Shown: piece by piece, positions 16,164 to 21,422 of the stretch | Layout of the letters: each line of letters starts with the position of its first letter | Numbering within the stretch: position 1 is the first letter of the stretch | DNA from: CAYSCZ01 sp964429655 | Lineage (GTDB): Bacteria; Bacteroidota; Bacteroidia; Cytophagales; Cyclobacteriaceae | Direction of reading: 5' to 3' | Length of the DNA: 21,422 bases | NCBI GenBank assembly: GCA_964429655.1 | Contig: CAYSCZ010000051.1 | Location: forward strand, 1 to 21,422 | Program-made: the position numbers and the translations under genes | The notes under the pieces: generated by a model | Told to the model about the DNA's origin: nothing | The model's input: the letters and a program-made list of their open reading frames with translations, nothing else | Database searches by the model: none

Positions 16164-16198
16164 CAGGTATTTACTTAATTTAACCTGTGAAATACCTG
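16164..16198. promoter_or_regulatory. Inverted repeat just before the decarboxylase operon
   Basis: CAGGTATTT (16164-16172) and AAATACCTG (16190-16198) are perfect 9-base complements with 17 bases between, ending 4 bases before the oadG ATG. A further CCTG at 16184 stands 11 bases before the one at 16195. It could be an operator, or an mRNA hairpin covering the start region. There is no T-tract, so it is not a terminator for the upstream gene. Confidence 0.5.
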
Positions 16199-16202
16199 TT
16201 TT

Positions 16203-16457
16203 ATGACTGACCTGCAATTGGCGTCACAATTATTGATAATCGGGATGATAACCGTTTTTATGGTATTGCTGATAGTATTTTTTACAGGGAACCTTATCAT
16301 TAATGTAGTTAATAAGTACTGGCCTGATGAATCAAAAGAAGCACTGATTGAAGAAAAAATGAGCAGTAAGAAAATTGCTGCAATATTCGCTGCAGTCGAA
16401 TCAGTGACCGAAGGCCAGGGCAGGATAACCAAAATCGAAAAAATCAATAACCCATGA
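16203..16457 (+). CDS. oadG: Na+-pumping decarboxylase gamma subunit
   Basis: This is the small membrane subunit that assembles the decarboxylase complex. The 84 residues have one N-terminal helix (about 7-34, LASQLLIIGMITVFMVLLIV), then a hydrophilic stretch ending in SKKIAAIFAAVESVTEGQG, a pattern familiar from OadG/MmdC proteins. The stop overlaps the start of the alpha-subunit gene in ATGA, so the two are translationally coupled. The order gamma-alpha-beta is the one known from the classic oad operons. Confidence 0.85.
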   Translation: MTDLQLASQLLIIGMITVFMVLLIVFFTGNLIINVVNKYWPDESKEALIEEKMSSKKIAAIFAAVESVTEGQGRITKIEKINNP

Positions 16458-18328
16458 GTAGAGAAATAAGACTATGCTTGCTGTACCGGGATATGTGGCA
16501 ATCCTCAGGTAAATTCATGCCCCGTGTTGATCAGCTTGAAAAGGTAGGGGAGCCAATTGTAGATATGGGCTGCTGGAGCCGTGTAGAAACCAACGGTGGC
16601 GGATTTGAACAAATCAACTTGCTGTATGGCGAGAACCCAAATCAATCCGTAAGAATATGGACAAAACCCTTCAATGATGCCGGCATACAGACACAGATGC
16701 TGGAAAGGGGGTTGAATGCCTTAAGAATGTACCCTGTCCCAAAGGATGTCAGAAAATTAATGTTCAAAGTCAAGAAAATTCAGGGTACAGATATTTCCAG
16801 ATCTTTTGACGGGCTTAATGACATAAGAAATTTAAAGTTATCCATAGATTACGCTAAAGCGGGAGGCATGATAAGCCAGGGTGCTTTGTGTATAACCTAT
16901 TCAGACATTCATACCGTTGATTATTTTGTGAATATGGCAGGAGCGCTTATTGACATGGGTGTCCAAGAAATAGCCATCAAAGATATGGCAGGTATTGGTC
17001 GCCCGGTATCCGTTGGTAAGATCGTTGCCGGTGTGAAATCCATCAAACCCGATATTCTGGTTCAATATCACGGCCACTCCGGACCTGGTTTTTCAGTAAC
17101 TTCTTCGCTGGAAGCGGTAAGAAATGGTGCTGACATTGTTGATGTGGCCATGGAACCACTTTCATGGGGAACAGTGCATGCCGATGTGCTTACCATTCAT
17201 GAAATGCTGAGAGATGCTGGCTACTCAGTGCCAGACATCAATATGAAGGCCTACATGCAAGTGCGTTCACTTACCCAGGAGTTTATCGATGATTTCCTTG
17301 GTTATTACATCAATCCAAAAAACCGATTGATGAACTCGCTTTTAATAGGTCCGGGACTGCCTGGGGGGATGATGGGTAGCTTAATGGCTGACCTGGAAAA
17401 AAACCTTACCAGCCTAAATAAATGGATGGCTAAAAACAATAAGCCACAGGTAACGCAGGATGAATTGTTAATCAAACTCTTTGATGAGGTAAAATACATC
17501 TGGCCAATGATGGGAAATCCGCCATTGGTTACCCCATTCAGCCAATACGTTAAAAATGCCGCGCTGATCAATGTGATGCAAATGATGAAAGGTAAGCCCA
17601 GGTGGTCATTATTAGATGACAATACCTGGAGTATGCTTTTAGGTCAATCAGGCAGGCTTCCGGGGGAATTATCAGGGGAACTAAAAGAATTGGCAGAAGT
17701 GCAGGGAAGGGAGTTTTTTGAGGGTGATCCACAGGACCTATATCCAGATGTACTGGAAGAACTAAGAACCGAGATGAAGGAGAAAGGATGGGATACAGGT
17801 CAGGATGATGAGGAATTGCTGGAATACGCCATGCATCCCACACAATATGAAGATTATAAATCCGGAAAAGCTAAAAAGACTTTCGAAGAAGACCTGAACA
17901 AACGCAGACAAGAAAAAAGTGCGAAACCAATAGGGAAAGAAGAAAGGCCAACATCTGTAGTTAAACCTAAATCCATGAATGTTGAGGTTAACGGCGAGCA
18001 ATTTAAAGTCCACATCTCATATGATGATGTCCCTCAAAGTGCTACCGTTTCAGATAATCCAAAAGTAGAGGATAAGAAGCCGGTCCATTCCGGGCCTATT
18101 AAAGATATACTGGCACCACTAGAAGGCAAATTTTATTTTACCAAGGAGTCAACAGATAAGGCAGTGAAAGTTGGGGACAAGATTAATCAAGGCGACATAA
18201 TTGGCTACATTGAAGCTATGAAAGTTTCTAATGCGGTGAAATCTGCTGAATCAGGAGAGATCATAGATATATTAGTTTCAGATGGAGATGAAGTGCTGGA
18301 CGATGATATGCTAATGAAAATGTCTTAA
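16454..18328 (+). CDS. oadA: Oxaloacetate (2-oxoacid) decarboxylase alpha subunit with biotin carrier domain
   Basis: This cytoplasmic subunit moves the carboxyl group from oxaloacetate to its own biotin. The N-terminal carboxyltransferase barrel (about 1-290) has the metal/catalytic residues Asp13, Lys176 in IKDMAGIGRP and His206/His208 in QYHGHSGPGF. A conserved C-terminal carboxylase domain follows (to about 470), then a charged linker (470-545) and a biotinyl domain with the biotin lysine 590 in YIEAMKVSNA, 34 residues from the end. Two points differ from enteric OadA: the usual LRDxHQS reads YRDMWQSS, and the biotin motif is AMKV instead of AMKM. The rest of the barrel also diverges in places (VETNGGGFEQ for the WGGATFD region). 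This looks like the Bacteroidota branch. The substrate is taken as oxaloacetate from the domain set; another oxoacid is possible. Confidence 0.88.
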   Translation: MSREIRLCLLYRDMWQSSGKFMPRVDQLEKVGEPIVDMGCWSRVETNGGGFEQINLLYGENPNQSVRIWTKPFNDAGIQTQMLERGLNALRMYPVPKDVRKLMFKVKKIQGTDISRSFDGLNDIRNLKLSIDYAKAGGMISQGALCITYSDIHTVDYFVNMAGALIDMGVQEIAIKDMAGIGRPVSVGKIVAGVKSIKPDILVQYHGHSGPGFSVTSSLEAVRNGADIVDVAMEPLSWGTVHADVLTIHEMLRDAGYSVPDINMKAYMQVRSLTQEFIDDFLGYYINPKNRLMNSLLIGPGLPGGMMGSLMADLEKNLTSLNKWMAKNNKPQVTQDELLIKLFDEVKYIWPMMGNPPLVTPFSQYVKNAALINVMQMMKGKPRWSLLDDNTWSMLLGQSGRLPGELSGELKELAEVQGREFFEGDPQDLYPDVLEELRTEMKEKGWDTGQDDEELLEYAMHPTQYEDYKSGKAKKTFEEDLNKRRQEKSAKPIGKEERPTSVVKPKSMNVEVNGEQFKVHISYDDVPQSATVSDNPKVEDKKPVHSGPIKDILAPLEGKFYFTKESTDKAVKVGDKINQGDIIGYIEAMKVSNAVKSAESGEIIDILVSDGDEVLDDDMLMKMS

Positions 18329-18357
18329 ATGAATTTATCATCGATTATTGAGCTGAT

Positions 18358-19548
18358 TTGGAAATAATAGAAAAGCTTTACAGAATGACTGCCCTTAGCG
18401 GGTTGGTTGATACCCCACAAACGATAGCTATGTACTTCATAGCTTTTTTATTGCTGTTTTTGGGGATAAGGAAACAATATGAACCTTTGCTACTTGTGCC
18501 TATTGCATTCGGTATGTTGTTGGCCAATTTCCCAGGAGGAAGTATGGGAGTGGTTGAGGTGAATGAAAATATGTCATTGCCTGAGATTGCCAAGGAATAT
18601 GGTATCATGAATTTCATTTATTACTCACTCATCAAAACCGGGTTTTTGCCTCCAATCATTTTTCTTGGCGTAGGGGCCCTTACGGATTTTGGTCCTATGC
18701 TCAAGAATCTAAGGCTAGCATTTTTTGGGGCAGCCGCCCAAATAGGCATATTTACAGTTTTGATATCATCAGTTTCGCTAGGTTTTACAATAAAAGAGGC
18801 AGCATCTCTAGGAATTATTGGGGGAGCCGACGGCCCAACGGCTATTTACACCGCCATAAAACTTGCCCCGCACCTATTAGGACCTATTGCGATAGCCGCT
18901 TATTCTTATATGGCTTTGGTCCCGGTTATCATTCCTCCAGTAGTCAGGTTGTTCACCACAAGAAATGAATTAATGATCAATATGAAGGATCAGGATATCC
19001 TTTTTCCTTCTAAACGGCCGGTCAAGAACTTAAAGGTTGTAAAAATTATATTCCCCATAGCCATTACAACTATAGTAGCCATTTTGGTGCCTTCAGCAGT
19101 AGCCTTAATTGGGTTGCTTATGTTTGGTAATCTGGTAAAAGAGGTTGGCCCAATCACCGGGCGATTATACAAAGCTGCATCAGATACTATATTAAATGCG
19201 GCCACCATATTCCTGGGATTATCTGTCGGAGCCACTATGACAGCAGACGCATTCCTTAACGTAAAAACTATTTTGATAATTGTTGGCGGTTTTATAGCTT
19301 TCGCTATATCAATAGCCGGAGGAATAATCGCTGTTAAAGTGTATAATTTATTGGCCAGAAAAAAGATTAACCCACTTATAGGTGCTACTGGTTTAAGTGC
19401 TGTACCTATGGCCAGTAGGGTGGCAAATGAACTGGCATTAAAATATGATCCTTCGAATCATTTGCTTCAGTATGCTATGGCAAGCAATATATCCGGTGTA
19501 ATAGGTTCAGCCGTAGCAGCCGGGGTGCTTATTTCATTTTTAAGTTGA
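18358..19548 (+). CDS. oadB: Na+-pumping decarboxylase beta subunit
   Basis: This membrane subunit decarboxylates carboxybiotin and exports Na+. It has about 396 residues with nine or more helices. Diagnostic segments are KQYEPLLLVPIAFGMLLANF near the N-terminus, VGALTDFGPML, IGGADGPTAIY at 155-164 (Asp158 corresponds to the essential aspartate of Klebsiella OadB), AAYSYMALVPVIIPP, FGNLVKEVGP and INPLIGATGLSAVPMA. The TTG at 18358 gives an N-terminus (MEIIEKLYRMTALSGL) that lines up well with known OadB starts; the next ATG is at 18385, and a stop lies just upstream at 18349. A short ATG frame (18329-18367) in another register overlaps this start, so coupling or a frame error is possible. It completes the complex with the two genes before it. 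Confidence 0.9.
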   Translation: MEIIEKLYRMTALSGLVDTPQTIAMYFIAFLLLFLGIRKQYEPLLLVPIAFGMLLANFPGGSMGVVEVNENMSLPEIAKEYGIMNFIYYSLIKTGFLPPIIFLGVGALTDFGPMLKNLRLAFFGAAAQIGIFTVLISSVSLGFTIKEAASLGIIGGADGPTAIYTAIKLAPHLLGPIAIAAYSYMALVPVIIPPVVRLFTTRNELMINMKDQDILFPSKRPVKNLKVVKIIFPIAITTIVAILVPSAVALIGLLMFGNLVKEVGPITGRLYKAASDTILNAATIFLGLSVGATMTADAFLNVKTILIIVGGFIAFAISIAGGIIAVKVYNLLARKKINPLIGATGLSAVPMASRVANELALKYDPSNHLLQYAMASNISGVIGSAVAAGVLISFLS

Positions 19549-19557
19549 TACAACGCT

Positions 19558-20256
19558 ATGGCAAAAAAAATTGTAGTTGTTACGGGTGGTAATAAAGGGA
19601 TTGGATTTGAAATCTGTAAGCAGTTACACGCCCTGGACTTTCAGGTGGTACTCACCTCGAGGGACCTGAAAAAAGGAGAAGAAGCGGCCAAATCCTTGTC
19701 TAAAAAAAACAATAAGGTTATTTATATGAATCTTGATGTATCTGAGGTGGAAAGCATAACTACATTTAGTGATCACATGAAAGAACTTTATGAGCATGTT
19801 GATGTACTGGTAAATAATGCGGGGATTTTTATCGACCGGGAAGCACAGCTCATCACAGCTAAACTAAATAAAATCAAAGAGACTTTGGAAACCAATACAT
19901 ATGGCCCAGTCTTGCTTATACAACAACTACTTCCACTGCTTACGTTAAGTAAAGATGCCCGTGTAATAAATATGTCCAGCGGTCTTGGGGCAATCAGTAA
20001 AATGGCAGGCGGTTATCCTGGCTATCGCTTGTCTAAAGTAGCGCTTAATGCAGCCACATTAATGATGGCATCCGAGCTTAGAAATACAACAGTAAAGGTG
20101 AATGCAATGTGCCCGGGATGGGTGAAATCTGACATGGGAGGCTCAGGTGCCTCTCGATCTTTAGTTGAGGGTGCTGATACAGCAGTATGGTTAGCCACTG
20201 CAAGTGTTATTCCAAATGGGAAATTTTTCAGGGACAGGAAAGAAATTGATTGGTAA
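19558..20256 (+). CDS. Short-chain dehydrogenase/reductase (carbonyl reductase-like)
   Basis: This NAD(P)-dependent oxidoreductase has 232 residues. It shows TGGNKGIG at 9-16, TSRDLKKG at 33-40 (Arg after the second strand suggests NADPH), NNAGIF at 86-91, the catalytic serine in INMSSGLGAIS, and the active pair in YRLSK (Tyr156, Lys160), then CPGWVKSDMGG. This set is typical of the plant/animal carbonyl reductase-like branch of SDRs. The ATG is 9 bases after oadB, so it probably sits on the tail of the decarboxylase transcript, though a metabolic link is not evident. The substrate is unknown. Confidence 0.87.
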   Translation: MAKKIVVVTGGNKGIGFEICKQLHALDFQVVLTSRDLKKGEEAAKSLSKKNNKVIYMNLDVSEVESITTFSDHMKELYEHVDVLVNNAGIFIDREAQLITAKLNKIKETLETNTYGPVLLIQQLLPLLTLSKDARVINMSSGLGAISKMAGGYPGYRLSKVALNAATLMMASELRNTTVKVNAMCPGWVKSDMGGSGASRSLVEGADTAVWLATASVIPNGKFFRDRKEIDW

Positions 20257-20330
20257 TAATGTAAATTCTTTCCACATTCAATATTGATTATGATCATGGA
20301 GGAAGTGTCAACCTTTTAAAAAAATGAATT

Positions 20331-21344
20331 ATGAAATATAAATTATTTGGTCGAAGTGGACTTAGGGTATCTGAATTATGCTTAGGAACCATGACTTTTG
20401 GAACAGATTGGGGCTGGGGAGCGGATAAAGAAACCAGTAAACAGATATTCGATGCTTATACCAAAGAAGGAGGAAATTTTATTGATACCGCCAATCGTTA
20501 CACGGAAGGTACCAGTGAAGAATATGTGGGAGAGTTTATCCACGAGGATCGCGACCATTTCGTACTAGCAACAAAATTTACTCTTTATGATCGAACCAAT
20601 GATCTGAATTATTGTGGTAATCATAGGAAAAATATGGTCCGTTCTGTTGAAGAAAGCCTTAAAAGATTAAAAACCGATTATATTGACTTACTTTGGTTGC
20701 ATATGTGGGACTTCACCACCCCGGTTGATGAAGTGATGCGCGGGTTAGATGACCTGATAAAAGCCGGAAAAGTCCATTATATTGGAATATCAGATACACC
20801 TGCCTGGATTGTTTCCCAGGCAAATACGATGGCAGAATTAAGAGGATGGACCCAGTTCGTTGGATTGCAGATAGAATATAGTTTGCTGCAGCGAACACCA
20901 GAAAGGGATTTAATTCCAATGGCTAAAGCATTTGATATGACAGTCACTCCATGGGCACCACTGGCAGGTGGAGCATTAACCGGTAAGTATTTGAAAAATG
21001 AAGAAGGAAGGGTGGCAGAGGATAGCGCCAGAAGAAATGAACGGGCGGTAAAGATTACCAAAGAAGTGGTGGAAGTAGCCGAAGAAGTTGAAGCTACGCC
21101 TGCCCAGGTAGCCATCCGATGGACGATACAACAAAATTTTAAATCAATCCCGATCGTAGGGGCCAGAAAGTTACCACAAATACTGGATAGCCTGGGTGCA
21201 CTAAGTTTCCAATTGCCCGGTGACCTCATGAAAGATTTGAATGAAGTCAGCACCATAGAACCAGGATTTCCGCATGACTTTCTTTTATCCGATACCGTTA
21301 AGATGGTGGCTTATGGCGGCGCTTATGATTATCTGGATAAATGA
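20331..21344 (+). CDS. Aldo/keto reductase
   Basis: This NADPH-dependent reductase with a TIM barrel has 337 residues. All four catalytic residues are visible: Asp52 in FIDTANRY, Tyr57, Lys82 in LATKF and His124 in LLWLHMWD. SELCLGTMTFGT at the N-terminus and IPIVGARKLPQI near the C-terminus, where the cofactor phosphate binds, are typical of the AKR family that includes YajO/Tas-like and auxin-induced proteins. It follows the SDR gene after 74 bases in the same direction; the gap shows no terminator, so co-transcription is possible. The substrate is unknown. It is intact to its stop. Confidence 0.9.
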   Translation: MKYKLFGRSGLRVSELCLGTMTFGTDWGWGADKETSKQIFDAYTKEGGNFIDTANRYTEGTSEEYVGEFIHEDRDHFVLATKFTLYDRTNDLNYCGNHRKNMVRSVEESLKRLKTDYIDLLWLHMWDFTTPVDEVMRGLDDLIKAGKVHYIGISDTPAWIVSQANTMAELRGWTQFVGLQIEYSLLQRTPERDLIPMAKAFDMTVTPWAPLAGGALTGKYLKNEEGRVAEDSARRNERAVKITKEVVEVAEEVEATPAQVAIRWTIQQNFKSIPIVGARKLPQILDSLGALSFQLPGDLMKDLNEVSTIEPGFPHDFLLSDTVKMVAYGGAYDYLDK

Positions 21345-21422
21345 TTATGGCGAGACTTATAACGTTAAACCCAGAATTATCATTAGACTTTCTATTACAT
21401 GGTTAAATCACTTCAAATCAGA

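Noticed and set aside
20290..20319. Tiny ATG frame with GGAGGAAG before the aldo/keto reductase gene
   Set aside because: Only nine codons; the purine run is too far from the reductase ATG to serve it and is not evidence for a gene.
20777..21256. 159-codon minus-strand frame inside the aldo/keto reductase gene
   Set aside because: It is fully antisense to an intact enzyme with all catalytic residues, and its serine/threonine-rich composition is what a complementary frame gives.

Overview
The window reads as chromosomal DNA from a member of the Bacteroidota, most likely the Cytophagales. The evidence is the AT-rich composition, -7-like elements of the TAnnTTTG type, the near absence of strong Shine-Dalgarno sequences, an FtsX-type permease with two permease modules and no ATPase partner, and a Bacteroidota-looking variant of the oxaloacetate decarboxylase alpha subunit. 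No rRNA, tRNA, CRISPR array, insertion sequence or prophage gene was seen. Most genes belong to recognisable families and coding density is high. The longest gene-free stretch is 9648-9880 (about 230 bases).

Left part (1-5170): a minus-strand high-affinity phosphate uptake operon, pstS-pstC-pstA-pstB. Divergent from pstS is an exported PhoD-like phosphatase gene. Between the two lie three direct repeats spaced exactly 11 bases apart, which is the geometry of a PHO box, so both sides probably belong to one phosphate-starvation regulon. PstC carries an extra domain of about 100 residues between its first two membrane helices that resembles part of the PstS fold. A phoU gene probably lies beyond the left edge, but it is not in the window.

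Middle part (5066-9880): two small membrane-protein ORFs (34 and 45 aa), a PPP-type metallophosphoesterase, a class V aminotransferase divergent from a Rieske-protein/SDR gene pair with only 13 bases between start codons, and a Ca2+/cation antiporter that converges on and overlaps the SDR gene. The 9648-9880 gap holds a good -24/-12 (sigma-54) promoter candidate for the permease gene that follows.

Right part (9881-21344): the large permease; a minus-strand pair of prfA (release factor 1) and a beta-helix lipoprotein that ends flush against the permease; a plus-strand heavy-metal efflux permease with a fused HMA domain; then a complete Na+-pumping decarboxylase operon (gamma, alpha, beta, with biotin carried on alpha). 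This is followed closely by an SDR gene and then an aldo/keto reductase gene. The last 78 bases (21345-21422) hold nothing that I can call.

The most unusual points are the PstS-like insert in PstC, the triple 11-bp repeat, the inverted repeat just before the decarboxylase operon, the odd start region of oadB, and the sigma-54 promoter candidate. I see no clear new multi-gene system; this is mainly core metabolism and transport with a few worthwhile details.
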